Shown: positions 45,686 through 54,474 of the stretch, piece by piece
Layout: every line of letters starts with the position of its first letter
Position numbering within the stretch: position 1 is the stretch's first letter
Source of the DNA: Prevotella sp.
GTDB taxonomy: Bacteria > Bacteroidota > Bacteroidia > Bacteroidales > Bacteroidaceae
Assembly (NCBI GenBank): GCA_022486815.1
Contig: JAKVJW010000005.1
Location: forward strand, 62,001 to 126,000
Direction of reading: 5' to 3'
Length of the DNA: 64,000 bases
Position numbers and translations under genes: made by a program
The notes under the pieces: model-generated
What the model was told of the DNA's origin: nothing
What the model saw: only the letters and a program-made list of their open reading frames with translations
Database searches by the model: none

Positions 45686-46789
45686 TTATTCTCTTGCAAA
45701 ATCAGAAGAGCTTATCCTGTCTTTCATCTCTTCCAACACCTGTTCTGCCTTGTTCCGAGAAAGTCCGCTTTGTACGGCTACTCTAAAAATATCTTCATCT
45801 TCAGGTTCAATACTCTCTGCAAAGGAAGTTGTATGATAACCGTTCATGCCCTCACTCGGCAGAAGATCATAGGCAGGTGCAAAGTACCATTCTCCCTCAC
45901 GATAAATGAACGTAAAATTCTTAGCATGGTCATCTTTATTACCAATAAGATAATTAAAGGCCATCACCCGATAGACTTTCCACACCTCAACTTCACTATG
46001 AGTAAGTTGATTGCATAGAGCCAAAAGATGAACATAGTCAATACATGGAGTACGATAGTCCACTTGAAGAAGTCCCGCAGCAGTGACAGTATGATACCGT
46101 TTACCTTCCCTAGAACGATCAAAGCGCTCCACCCCGAAATACCGGTTTTCAAACAGGCGGGTCTCAGGCATCTCTACCCCACATTCCTTAGCTAACAGAG
46201 AATACCGGTATTCTTCCCTTCCGATATTTGCAGGATCATATCTGGCCGGAAACTTGACCAGCCATTCCTTACCGTCAACTTTTACGAATATTTTAGGACG
46301 TGCACCACCGGGTGATCCACCCCTTTTCCACAACTCATCAATGGTATCTCCGGTATAGTCATCTGATTTCAGGATATGCTTCACCTCCTCTGCCATTTTC
46401 AAGAAATCAGCCTTCATGTCAGTCGACGTCATACTGAAGTCAGGGCGGAACTCCAATGCTCCACGCCCAGAAGAACCTACATACGCAAGACGATCAAGTA
46501 AAGACAAAGAACGAGGAGAAATGCCTTTATTCTGCAAATATCTGTCAAGGATAAGTAATCCCCAACCATCAGGCAAAGTATCATCAAAGACTCCGAAATC
46601 TCCATCAAAAGGCATAACCGGAGCTATCTTCACGCCTGATTCCAAAGGCAATTCGAATGGAGATATGGAAAAGCCATTTGCTAACCATGTCCCGGCATAT
46701 TCAAATGCAAGGAGACCATCCGGAGTCAAAGCTGTAGTACCGACTTGTTTCCCCTGCATCCATACATCAACTCTCTCGATCTTATTCAT
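45686..46789 (-). CDS. hipA: HipA-type serine/threonine kinase toxin, full length
   Basis: A 367-residue complete HipA. The N-terminal subdomain (residues 1 to about 110) has GKQVGTTALTPDGLLAFEY and VFDDTLPDGWGLLILDRYL. The kinase part has the Gly-rich loop GGSPGGARPK (157-166), ATP Lys in WLVKFPA (179), catalytic GNKDDHAKNF (283-292) and metal-binding APAYDL (304-309). HipA kinases induce dormancy by phosphorylating tRNA synthetases such as GltX. It overlaps its hipB by eight bases, so the two are translationally coupled. All key residues are present. Confidence 0.92.
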   Translation of the reverse strand: MNKIERVDVWMQGKQVGTTALTPDGLLAFEYAGTWLANGFSISPFELPLESGVKIAPVMPFDGDFGVFDDTLPDGWGLLILDRYLQNKGISPRSLSLLDRLAYVGSSGRGALEFRPDFSMTSTDMKADFLKMAEEVKHILKSDDYTGDTIDELWKRGGSPGGARPKIFVKVDGKEWLVKFPARYDPANIGREEYRYSLLAKECGVEMPETRLFENRYFGVERFDRSREGKRYHTVTAAGLLQVDYRTPCIDYVHLLALCNQLTHSEVEVWKVYRVMAFNYLIGNKDDHAKNFTFIYREGEWYFAPAYDLLPSEGMNGYHTTSFAESIEPEDEDIFRVAVQSGLSRNKAEQVLEEMKDRISSSDFARE

Positions 46790-47108
46790 TTCTCATCCCC
46801 CTCTTTTTAGGTTTTGAACTTTGCCGGATAACATCATCAATACTAGAATATTTTCTTTGCGAGAAAAGTTGGTCAAAACCTGAATCCTGTCCAATAGCCA
46901 GAGCTATTCTGATCAAACTCTCCAAAGAGATAAGACCCGCTCTCTCAAATCTTCGATAACTGCTCAAGTTCACTCCGGACCGCCGGCACATTCCCTCTTG
47001 CGTAAGGTTCATTTCGAGCCTTCTTGCCTTTACCCGACTTGCCAAAGCCTTGGCTATTTCGGCAGGAGTCCGATCATTAACAGATAATATTTTATCAATT
47101 ATTGCCAT
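46782..47108 (-). CDS. hipB: HipB-type XRE antitoxin of the complete hipBA
   Basis: A 108-residue helix-turn-helix protein: RLEMNLTQEGMCRRSGVNLS, SYRRFERAG and SLESLIRIALAIG. A basic C-terminal tail (SSKPKKRGMRNE) could reach the kinase. It is the first gene of the operon, with a full promoter and two 15-bp repeats at its 5' end that may be its own operators. Confidence 0.88.
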   Translation of the reverse strand: MAIIDKILSVNDRTPAEIAKALASRVKARRLEMNLTQEGMCRRSGVNLSSYRRFERAGLISLESLIRIALAIGQDSGFDQLFSQRKYSSIDDVIRQSSKPKKRGMRNE

Positions 47109-47174
47109 TATACCCCATTAACTATTCATATTTTATCAATTACAAATATATATAAAAAAGAAGTAAGCTCCAAA
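47087..47174 (-). promoter_or_regulatory. hipBA promoter with duplicated 15-bp operator-like sites
   Basis: On the minus strand TTTG (47171-47174), 20 bases, TATATTTG (47143-47150). ATATTTTATCAATTA occurs twice, at 47087-47101 (inside the first hipB codons) and 47128-47142 (next to the -7 box), 41 bases apart, close to four helical turns. Confidence 0.75.
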
Positions 47175-47275
47175 TATTTTAAGGAAAAAGATAGATAGAA
47201 CGAAGTTTGTTTATCCCTTGCAAAAGCAAGGAAGATGAGAAAAGAACTATCCTTGACTCTTCTCTGTCATTTATG

Positions 47276-47319
47276 AAAAATCAGAAAGGTCACATGACAT
47301 GGGTCATGGACCTTTCTGA
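47276..47319 (-). terminator. Terminator after the third susD
   Basis: TCAGAAAGGTC (47281-47291) pairs with GACCTTTCTGA (47309-47319) with an inner CATGAC/GTCATG pairing. Five T follow on the minus strand. The adjacent 47221-47273 holds a purine-rich hairpin like the one after sbcC. Confidence 0.8.
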
Positions 47320-47431
47320 AATTAAAGATCATACTTTGTACTGTCACGCCAAACGCTACCTTAACAGGGATCCGGCCTGAGTACAAGAAACCATTCTAAG
47401 TGTTATCTCAAAACAACTATTACCTATTTAT

Positions 47432-49243
47432 TTAATACCCGGGATTCTGATATTCACTACCATTCTTGATATTCGATGTAAAAGTAGTAGATATCGGGCG
47501 GAGCGCATATTCTGGTTTGAAATACTGAGCCAAGTCAGGATGAGTCTCCTGAAGATAATTCGAATTCTTCAGCATGCCTGTTCTCTTCAGGTCATAAAAC
47601 CGGCAATACTCACCACAAAGTTCACGGCCTCTCTCATCAAGAATATCACGGACAGACGGAGTACCAGTGAGGAGTTCTGTTCCTGCACGCCTGCGGATCT
47701 TATTAATATAAGTCAGAGCTTCCGGTGCATTCTTCTTATAGAGGTCAATTTCTGCAGCTATAAGATAGACCTCACTCATACGCATGATAAAAGTAGCATC
47801 CAGGTTTCCATTACGCTTTTTGCTATAATTAGCCACATAATAATTGCTGCTATTATGCTTATTCAAGGATGGATAGAAATAGCGAAACAGATTCTCATTC
47901 CCACTATTGTTTGTCATAATGACATTTTTGTTTGCATCATTATAGACATCATTATAACTCACCAGCAGATAATTGCATGTTGACTTCCCGGAAATATCCT
48001 TATCATAATCAGGATCCTGAGGCACAATAAACTTAATGGCCAGATCACCTTTCTTGATAGCCTGCCCGGATAATGTATTTGATTTCTTATAATTGGTCAA
48101 CGTACTGGTATCCCATGTAAAGTTCTTATTCGCATTCCACTCTGTCGAGAACCATTCATGATAACGAGGATCCAGTTTGCCATCAGCCTGAACAAACAAA
48201 TTGATCAGATGTTGTGTCGGCATAAAATCACCCTCTATGGATCCACCCCATGTGAGACGGGTATCCTCATTGTCTTCGCGGGCACCAAACTTACTCAGGC
48301 AGCAAAGGAATTTCTCATTATTCCGATTCAACTTATAATTTCCATTACTTGAACCATGTCCGTCATCACCGGCATACCAACGGTGCTTCCAAAGTGCCTC
48401 TTTGTTATTATTGTTATTGGACTCTTTGAACACATCAGACAAACTGGAATACATATAAGCACCATAAGTACCACCACCCGCTTCACAATCATCAATCAGT
48501 TTTTTAGCAGCCTGATAGCCTTCATCAAGATAATCAGAAGTTCCATATTCATAAGTCTGAAGACAAACCTTAGCAAGCATTCCTAAGGCAGCCTTTTTGG
48601 TAGGAGTAGTCGTCGTTGCATCATTCCCCTTGTTCAACCATTTCACTGCATATTCCAAATCAGGGATGATAACATCCTTATAGATAGTCAAAGGTTCCGT
48701 CTTGGCCGGAGAAAAATCCATGCTTGATGCAGGTTCTGTAATCTTAGTCACTGCTCCAAACTGCTCAACGGCATTGAAATAATAGACCGCACGCAGGAAT
48801 TTTGCCTCAGCAACTTTCTCATTGCGTAAGGAATCACTGGCATAAGGAGCTTTAGGAGCCATGGATATAGCCAGATTACAACTGCCAATACCGTCATAAA
48901 TAGAATTCCAGATACCATTGATATAGGTAGTATTGGGTGAAGCACCGGCAAAATACCAGAAATATTGAGTAGAAGAACTGTTCTGGTTAGCCCGGTATGT
49001 CCACAAATCAGTATCACCCTCAGTCAGTTCCATAAATCCGTCTGTACCATACAGGTAACGTTCCATACCAAAATAGCACTGATTAACGAGTGTCTCATAA
49101 GAAGAAACTGAATTCTCAGCCATATTATCCATGGTAAATCCACCAGGATTATTCTCATCCAAAGAACAAGATTGTAGAGATAAGATTAAGGTCATCAATG
49201 TCAAAGACATCATGGATCTATTGAAATATTTTTTCATAATCAT
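47432..49243 (-). CDS. SusD/RagB-type nutrient-binding lipoprotein (third pair)
   Basis: Surface lipoprotein partner of the adjacent SusC. The lipobox has Cys26 in LSLQSC; ATG at 49237 is an alternative start. SusD landmarks are AEAKFLRAVYYFNAVEQFG, MRMSEVYLIAAEIDLY, ALTYINKIRRRAG and LDERGRELCGEYCRFYDLKR, ending YQNPGY like the first susD. It lies four bases downstream of susC. No hydrolase or regulator is linked, so the ligand is unknown. Confidence 0.93.
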   Translation of the reverse strand: MIMKKYFNRSMMSLTLMTLILSLQSCSLDENNPGGFTMDNMAENSVSSYETLVNQCYFGMERYLYGTDGFMELTEGDTDLWTYRANQNSSSTQYFWYFAGASPNTTYINGIWNSIYDGIGSCNLAISMAPKAPYASDSLRNEKVAEAKFLRAVYYFNAVEQFGAVTKITEPASSMDFSPAKTEPLTIYKDVIIPDLEYAVKWLNKGNDATTTTPTKKAALGMLAKVCLQTYEYGTSDYLDEGYQAAKKLIDDCEAGGGTYGAYMYSSLSDVFKESNNNNNKEALWKHRWYAGDDGHGSSNGNYKLNRNNEKFLCCLSKFGAREDNEDTRLTWGGSIEGDFMPTQHLINLFVQADGKLDPRYHEWFSTEWNANKNFTWDTSTLTNYKKSNTLSGQAIKKGDLAIKFIVPQDPDYDKDISGKSTCNYLLVSYNDVYNDANKNVIMTNNSGNENLFRYFYPSLNKHNSSNYYVANYSKKRNGNLDATFIMRMSEVYLIAAEIDLYKKNAPEALTYINKIRRRAGTELLTGTPSVRDILDERGRELCGEYCRFYDLKRTGMLKNSNYLQETHPDLAQYFKPEYALRPISTTFTSNIKNGSEYQNPGY

Positions 49244-49247
49244 ATTA

Positions 49248-52200
49248 TTAAAGGGTGATATTTACACCAAATACAAATTGTTTATAAGTAGGGAAAGAGT
49301 CAGAGCCTCCCATTTCAGGATCCGTGCCTTTCAACTGTTTGTCCTTGACAAAGATAAACGGATTATAGCAAGTAAAATAGAAACGGCATTTATCCATAAA
49401 AACGTGTTTACTGATTGACTGTGGCAAGGTATACCCGAAAGTGATGTTCTTGATCTTGATGAATGATCCATCATGAACACGTAAAGCAGACATAACGGTC
49501 TGTTCTTCGCCACTGCCCGGTACAGGGTAATAGCCACCCTGGTTACTTTCAGTCCAGTAGTTGACACCCGATAACTGATTCGTACCTATACTTGATCCGG
49601 CCGTATAATATCCCAACAAAGAACTATAGATCGTCTGTCCGTAACGCAACATGGCGAACACGGAAAGGTCAAATCCTTTATATGTAAGCGAGTTGTTCAA
49701 TCCGATAACCCAGTCAGGATTAGTATGTCCGAGTACTTTTCTATCATTGATACTATATTTATGGACACCATTATCACTGTTACCTTCACTATCCGTTACA
49801 GGTAAAGTATTGATCTTCACCCATCCAGGTTTCACACCATAGGCAGCCAGATCCGCTGCAGAAGTTGATGAACTCCAGATACCCGCATATTGATAATTAT
49901 AAATAGAATGAATAGGTTTCCCGACAAAAAGATTTTCACTGATCAGATCACCATCAGGCAAACTTTCAATCTTCTCTTTTTCCCATGTACCGGTAAGGGT
50001 AGTTCCCCATGTGAAATCCTTTGTATTAATATTATGGCTGTTAATCGTAAATTCGACACCATGATTACTGGTCTTGGCTATATTCTGCCAACTAGGCAAT
50101 GGAGATCCCCAACCTGTAGAGCCACTGGTAACCGGCATTGTCCTCTTATACAGAAGGCCACGCGTAGTGGTATGAAAGGCATCAACAGATCCATCAATAA
50201 AGCCGTCAAACAATCCAAAATCAATACCAAGATTCCAGTTATATGATTTTTCCCATCCCAGGCTCTGGCTGCCATAAGTACCGGAATACTGAGTAAACGG
50301 AACGTATGTACCCCCAACACTCACACCCCATTGAGGGTATTTGTAAGCATTGGTCTGTGTCGAATAAGCTCCAACGCCTCCTGAATTACCGGTGACACCC
50401 CATCCAATACGCAATTTCAGATTATCAAGCCAAGACTGGCATTTCTTCATGAAATTCTCATCACTGATACGCCAGGCTACAGCTGCTGCAGGAAAAGAAT
50501 CCCATTTGTTACCTTCCGTAAAGAACGAAACTCCATCCCAGCGATTAGAGAAAGTAAACAGATATTTCCCCTTATAGTCATAGTTGAAACGTACGGCATA
50601 AGACATCTTTTGAGTCTGAGTATAAGAAGATTCTATCCTGTCATTTGTGGCAGCGATAAGACGCCAGTATTGCCATATATCCAGATCCTGTCCACTTCCA
50701 TTGGTGAGCAAGTTCTCTTCCGAATTCTTTTGCCAGGAAGTAACTCCCGTAAAAGAAAGATTATGATCATTCCACAATCTGGTCTTATAAGAGATGATAT
50801 TCTCCCAGGTATAGTTGTAATTATCCCCTTCCGTAATTCCTGAACTAGGTGAACCTGCATACGACGGACGTTTTGCAGTACATTCAGCACCCCAGTATTC
50901 ACCCAGGCGATAATGATTGAGAGCAACATTAAGTTGGGTTCTCAGGGTAAGGTTCTTGACAGGAGTAAGATCTATATAACCGGTAGCATTCACATACGTA
51001 GTACGCGTGTTATTGGCATATTGGTTTTTGATAAGGTCTCCCAACGGCGTATATTGATTGAGTATATACTCAAAATTAAGATTTCCGTCTTTATCATAGA
51101 CATCGCCTAAAGGAAAAGCATTGATTGCACTTGAGAAAGTATTATTGTTGCCCCGGTTTCTGATACTGTAAGTCAGATTAGAGGTTACACCCATCTTAGC
51201 CCAGGAAGAAAGAGTCTGGTCCAGATTGAGTCTTAAGGCATACTTCTTCAGGTTATCATTTTCCAGCAGTCCCTCATCATTCGAATAAATGACGGAAGTA
51301 TAAATATTCGTCTTATCAGTACCTTTAGTAACAGAGAGTGCATATTTCTGTGTCGTAGCCGTATTGCCGGATGCCTTGTCCACCCAGTCTATCCACTTTC
51401 CGCTATTATAAGCATCCACATATTCCTGTGTTCCGCCCATAAGTGCAGTGATATTATCCGGATAAGATCCGTTTTTATATTTATAAGCCTCACGATAATA
51501 ATTGGTCCATTCATCACCCGTCATACCGTGTTTAAAAGAAGCTTTACCACTAAAACCATAATAGGCATCAAAGTTAACTCTCGCCTTACCAGCCTTACCA
51601 CGTTTTGTCGTAATGATAATCACACCATTCGCACCGGCAGAACCATAAATAGCCGTAGCCGAAGCATCTTTCATCACGTCCACACTTTCTATATCACCAG
51701 GGTTGACCTCATCATAACTCCCGGGAAGTCCGTCAACAATAAACAGTGGAGTATTATCCCCATAGATAGACCGACTTCCACGTAGAAGAGCTGTAACCCC
51801 AGAGCCGATCTCTCCGCTTGACTTGGTGACATCAAGTCCGGCGATCTTACCCTGAAGGGATTCCATGACATTGCTGGTCGGATTGACAACAATATCTTTA
51901 TTCTTAATGGTAGTCACAGATCCTGTCAGATCCTTTTTCTTTACTGTACCATATCCAATAGCAACGACTTCATTTAACCCAAGAACATCTGGTTTCATCT
52001 TGAATACCGGTGCACCGGCACTCACCGTAATGGGTTTGTATCCCGTATAAGACAACTGAAGTTTTGTGCCTGCAGGAATATCCATACTGAAATTACCATT
52101 AAGATCGGTAACTGCACCTACCTTACCGGAAAGTGTTTTCACGGTAACACCTATAAGAGGGTCTCCATTTTCATCAACAACCTTCCCAGTTACCTGACGT

Positions 52201-52316
52201 TGTTGCATCATAGACAGATTAGATGTCACTTTATCGGCAAGAACTGTCACAGGCTGTAGTATGCCACATGACGTTATTGCCAGAAAAGAAAACACTAACT
52301 TTTTATAATTTTCCAT
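49248..52316 (-). CDS. SusC/RagA-type TonB-linked outer membrane transporter (third pair)
   Basis: A 1022-residue outer-membrane importer. After a signal peptide comes the carboxypeptidase-regulatory-like domain (VTGKVVDENGDPLIGVTV onward). The plug has LNEVVAIGYGTVKKKDLTGS, VMESLQGKIAGLDV, LFIVDGLPG and SVDVMKDASATAIYGSAGA. The barrel ends YKQFVFGVNITL. It is first in a two-gene unit with susD. Upstream there is a 450-base leader with an 18-bp palindrome but no recognisable TAnnTTTG box close to the start, which suggests activator-dependent transcription. Confidence 0.94.
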   Translation of the reverse strand: MENYKKLVFSFLAITSCGILQPVTVLADKVTSNLSMMQQRQVTGKVVDENGDPLIGVTVKTLSGKVGAVTDLNGNFSMDIPAGTKLQLSYTGYKPITVSAGAPVFKMKPDVLGLNEVVAIGYGTVKKKDLTGSVTTIKNKDIVVNPTSNVMESLQGKIAGLDVTKSSGEIGSGVTALLRGSRSIYGDNTPLFIVDGLPGSYDEVNPGDIESVDVMKDASATAIYGSAGANGVIIITTKRGKAGKARVNFDAYYGFSGKASFKHGMTGDEWTNYYREAYKYKNGSYPDNITALMGGTQEYVDAYNSGKWIDWVDKASGNTATTQKYALSVTKGTDKTNIYTSVIYSNDEGLLENDNLKKYALRLNLDQTLSSWAKMGVTSNLTYSIRNRGNNNTFSSAINAFPLGDVYDKDGNLNFEYILNQYTPLGDLIKNQYANNTRTTYVNATGYIDLTPVKNLTLRTQLNVALNHYRLGEYWGAECTAKRPSYAGSPSSGITEGDNYNYTWENIISYKTRLWNDHNLSFTGVTSWQKNSEENLLTNGSGQDLDIWQYWRLIAATNDRIESSYTQTQKMSYAVRFNYDYKGKYLFTFSNRWDGVSFFTEGNKWDSFPAAAVAWRISDENFMKKCQSWLDNLKLRIGWGVTGNSGGVGAYSTQTNAYKYPQWGVSVGGTYVPFTQYSGTYGSQSLGWEKSYNWNLGIDFGLFDGFIDGSVDAFHTTTRGLLYKRTMPVTSGSTGWGSPLPSWQNIAKTSNHGVEFTINSHNINTKDFTWGTTLTGTWEKEKIESLPDGDLISENLFVGKPIHSIYNYQYAGIWSSSTSAADLAAYGVKPGWVKINTLPVTDSEGNSDNGVHKYSINDRKVLGHTNPDWVIGLNNSLTYKGFDLSVFAMLRYGQTIYSSLLGYYTAGSSIGTNQLSGVNYWTESNQGGYYPVPGSGEEQTVMSALRVHDGSFIKIKNITFGYTLPQSISKHVFMDKCRFYFTCYNPFIFVKDKQLKGTDPEMGGSDSFPTYKQFVFGVNITL

Positions 52317-52764
52317 TTATTAATAAGTTTTTAGTTATGATTTGAACAGAATATTAAGACTTCTATCTTTCGTTTACTCTTTTTTGCATATATGAGACGA
52401 TTTTAAACAAAATTTGTAATCAGTCAAAAAAAACATTAAAGAAAAACCATACCTTTTAACTAAATTACAACAGTATTTGCTTAACCAAACCAATAAGTTT
52501 GGAACATAAGAAGTAGTTGAATCTTTATAGAAAGGTAAATACCATTATTAGAAAATAGTATCCACATTATGAGAATATATTCTCATTTTGATTATCACCA
52601 CAAAAAGTCTGAATAAAGATTTCCGGTCTCGACATATCCGGAAATAAATATAAAGTCGAGAAGCTTCCCCTTATCGTAGCAGATCAGATAGAACTAAAAA
52701 CTAAAGAACCCTAAACCGGTACATTTAGGTAAATGTAAATCTTATGAATCAAGAATACCTTAGC
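52317..52764. other. Leader of the third susC with an 18-bp perfect palindrome
   Basis: ATGAGAATATATTCTCAT at 52569-52586 is a perfect palindrome. A second inverted pair, ATTTCCGG (52619-52626) with CCGGAAAT (52638-52645), lies near the end of the divergent GNAT unit. Both could be protein-binding sites or part of terminators. No gene is seen. Confidence 0.6.
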
Positions 52765-53097
52765 CTATATCATTCGCTGATAGGCTAAGCGCTCATCACC
52801 GGAGGCAAGGTGAATAACACCACAGTAACCATCAAGCCACTGCCCATCATAAATGATGTGATATGTCGGTTCCGGTGATGGCAGACATGCAAAGTAGGAA
52901 ACGATAATACCCTTGTCCTCAACGATATATGCTCCATCTCTCTGAATATCAGAGGCAATGACCGTCTCTGAAGGATAACCGCCCTCCCACTGTTGGGTAT
53001 TACCGCTTTGTCTCATGATGAGTTTTGCGGAATCCATAACCCGCATGATAACCGGTATATCATCATCAGTAGCCGGACGGATCACTCTGTTTTCCAT
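52765..53097 (-). pseudogene. GNAT acetyltransferase with apparent internal deletion
   Basis: The N-terminal half is a normal GNAT start: VIRPATDDDIPVIMRVMDSA, SGNTQQWEGGYPSE, then YHIIYDGQWLD. It jumps at once to YCGVIHLASGDERLAYQRM, the usual last strand. The acetyl-CoA-binding core between these parts, about 55 residues in relatives with a PYGVIHR ... YCGVIH layout, is missing, consistent with recombination between two GVIH-coding stretches. The frame stays open, so a protein is made but should be inactive. It retains a full promoter. Confidence 0.7.
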
Positions 53098-53174
53098 TGC
53101 CATCATTCCAGTTTGTTATATGAAGACCAACCAACTTAGTCAGTCAACCTCAGTTTCAGAGGCTCAATATTTTG

Positions 53175-53206
53175 CAAAAATAAGCAGATCGCGTCAAAGG
53201 GCCAAA
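53175..53206 (-). promoter_or_regulatory. GNAT gene promoter
   Basis: On the minus strand TTTG (53203-53206), 20 bases, TATTTTTG (53175-53182). Confidence 0.75.
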
Positions 53207-53252
53207 CCTTTTGGCATAATATCACAGATTCATCAACTTCAAAAAAGTAAGT

Positions 53253-53284
53253 TTTGAGAATACGGTACAATTTTACTACCTTTG
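53253..53284 (+). promoter_or_regulatory. LysE gene promoter
   Basis: TTTG (53253-53256), 20 bases, TACCTTTG (53277-53284). It overlaps the TTG at 53282 and so forces the later ATG start at 53315. Confidence 0.8.
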
Positions 53285-53314
53285 CAGTCCCCAAGCAATA
53301 ACAACATCAAGATT

Positions 53315-53899
53315 ATGCCCAGTACATTGATTCCAACTCTACTCTTGCAGATATTAGTCATCGGCTATACTCCCGGACCGGCTAATATCTATACCCTTGC
53401 CATGGTGTTACGCCATGGCAGAAAGAAAACTTTGATCATGTGGCTTGGATTACTGACAGGATTCTCGATAGCCGTATGTATTATGGCGATATTGACTCAT
53501 CTGATAGGTATTGCCTTCGGTCAATATGTAACTTACTTAAAGTATTTCGGAGCAGTTTATATCCTATACCTGGCCTATAAGATATGGAAGGACAGCGGTC
53601 ATCCCCAGGAAAACGGACAAGACTGTACCTTCATAAGTGGAATGATCGTACAACTGACCAATGCAAAAATGTTACTGTTTGACCTGACAGCATTCAGCAC
53701 TTTCGTACTACCCTATTCAAGCCGGCTGACCGACTTGCTGGAAGTTGCAGCCTGGCTGCTGATTGCCGGTCCCGGAGCTAACCTCGCCTGGTTATCAGCG
53801 GGAAGTTATCTCCGCAGATTCTTTATCAATTACAAACGCCGCATAGACCACATTTGTGCCATTGCCCTCTTTCTCTGTGCTATCTATATTATCTTGTAA
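53315..53899 (+). CDS. LysE-family amino acid exporter
   Basis: A 194-residue inner-membrane exporter with about six hydrophobic helices. The family signature YTPGPANIYTLAMVLRHGRK lies at the first helix; IGIAFGQYVTYLKYFGAVYILYLAYKIW and MIVQLTNAKMLLFDLTAFSTF mark later helices. The substrate (lysine, threonine, homoserine or another amino acid) cannot be told. The start at 53315 (MPSTLIPTLL) is fixed by the promoter. It is divergent from the GNAT gene. Confidence 0.88.
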   Translation: MPSTLIPTLLLQILVIGYTPGPANIYTLAMVLRHGRKKTLIMWLGLLTGFSIAVCIMAILTHLIGIAFGQYVTYLKYFGAVYILYLAYKIWKDSGHPQENGQDCTFISGMIVQLTNAKMLLFDLTAFSTFVLPYSSRLTDLLEVAAWLLIAGPGANLAWLSAGSYLRRFFINYKRRIDHICAIALFLCAIYIIL

Positions 53900-53918
53900 A
53901 ACAAGCCTTGATTTGTGC

Positions 53919-54048
53919 AGACAGGCTTGTTGATTCCATACGATTATACCTTTTCGGGATAAAAATAAGTAAAATAGTTGAGATAAACAAAGAAAAGAAC
54001 CGAAAGGGTATATTCAAGGGTTCTGCATATCATTTTGTACTCGTTATG
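53919..54048 (-). repeat. Dispersed hipB promoter-operator repeat, copy 3
   Basis: Matches copy 1 over both inverted arms and the promoter, plus about twelve hipB-like codons (MESTSLSAQIKA) before the frame is lost 20 bases after the LysE stop. The -7 box is changed (TATTTTTA). The left flank thus marks a truncated hipB. Confidence 0.8.
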
Positions 54049-54116
54049 GTATAGGAAAATGCAAGAACCTATTTATTGATTTATCAAGAATGAACGAATA
54101 GTGTAAAAGCCCTAAA

Positions 54117-54148
54117 TTTGCATATTCCAATTTTTTTTGGTATCTTTG
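54117..54148 (+). promoter_or_regulatory. Promoter of the small ORF and BCCT gene
   Basis: TTTG (54117-54120), 20 bases, TATCTTTG (54141-54148). The leader to the BCCT ATG is about 320 bases and contains the small ORF. Confidence 0.75.
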
Positions 54149-54297
54149 CATAAGTTGCGAAAGTTTTTTGCAACGATATAATATAAAATGGATATTTTTT
54201 GATTTGACAAATACTTCTATTTGTCTTTTAATTTCCAAACTATTATATTGTTATATTCTTCTTGATTTGAAAAGAATCAGATAATACAGAAAAAAAT

Positions 54298-54441
54298 ATG
54301 ATTAATAAATATCAAAATAAAATTAATAATCAGTTTGTTCTCCCGATCATAGAGTTTATGAATCAGGAGAAAGCTAGTGGTATTATTGTGACCTTTATCA
54401 TCGGCAATTTTATCGGCTATCTGCCTTTGAAACAGAAATAA
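54298..54441 (+). CDS. 47-codon ORF, NhaA-N-terminus-like
   Basis: ATG 54298 to TAA 54441. The middle reads FVLPIIEFMNQEKASGIIV, reminiscent of the first segment of NhaA Na+/H+ antiporters (PIREF..EKSGGI), followed by a hydrophobic IIGNFIGYLPL stretch. It may be a relic of nhaA or a small membrane peptide or leader for the BCCT transporter 33 bases downstream. Both are inference. Confidence 0.45.
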   Translation: MINKYQNKINNQFVLPIIEFMNQEKASGIIVTFIIGNFIGYLPLKQK

Positions 54442-54474
54442 TAATATAACATTTGCTTTACGAAATATACTTTT

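Noticed and set aside
53919..54048. Terminator of the LysE gene
   Set aside because: The inverted arms are about 47 bases apart and match the hipB operator block exactly, so they are better read as a dispersed repeat.
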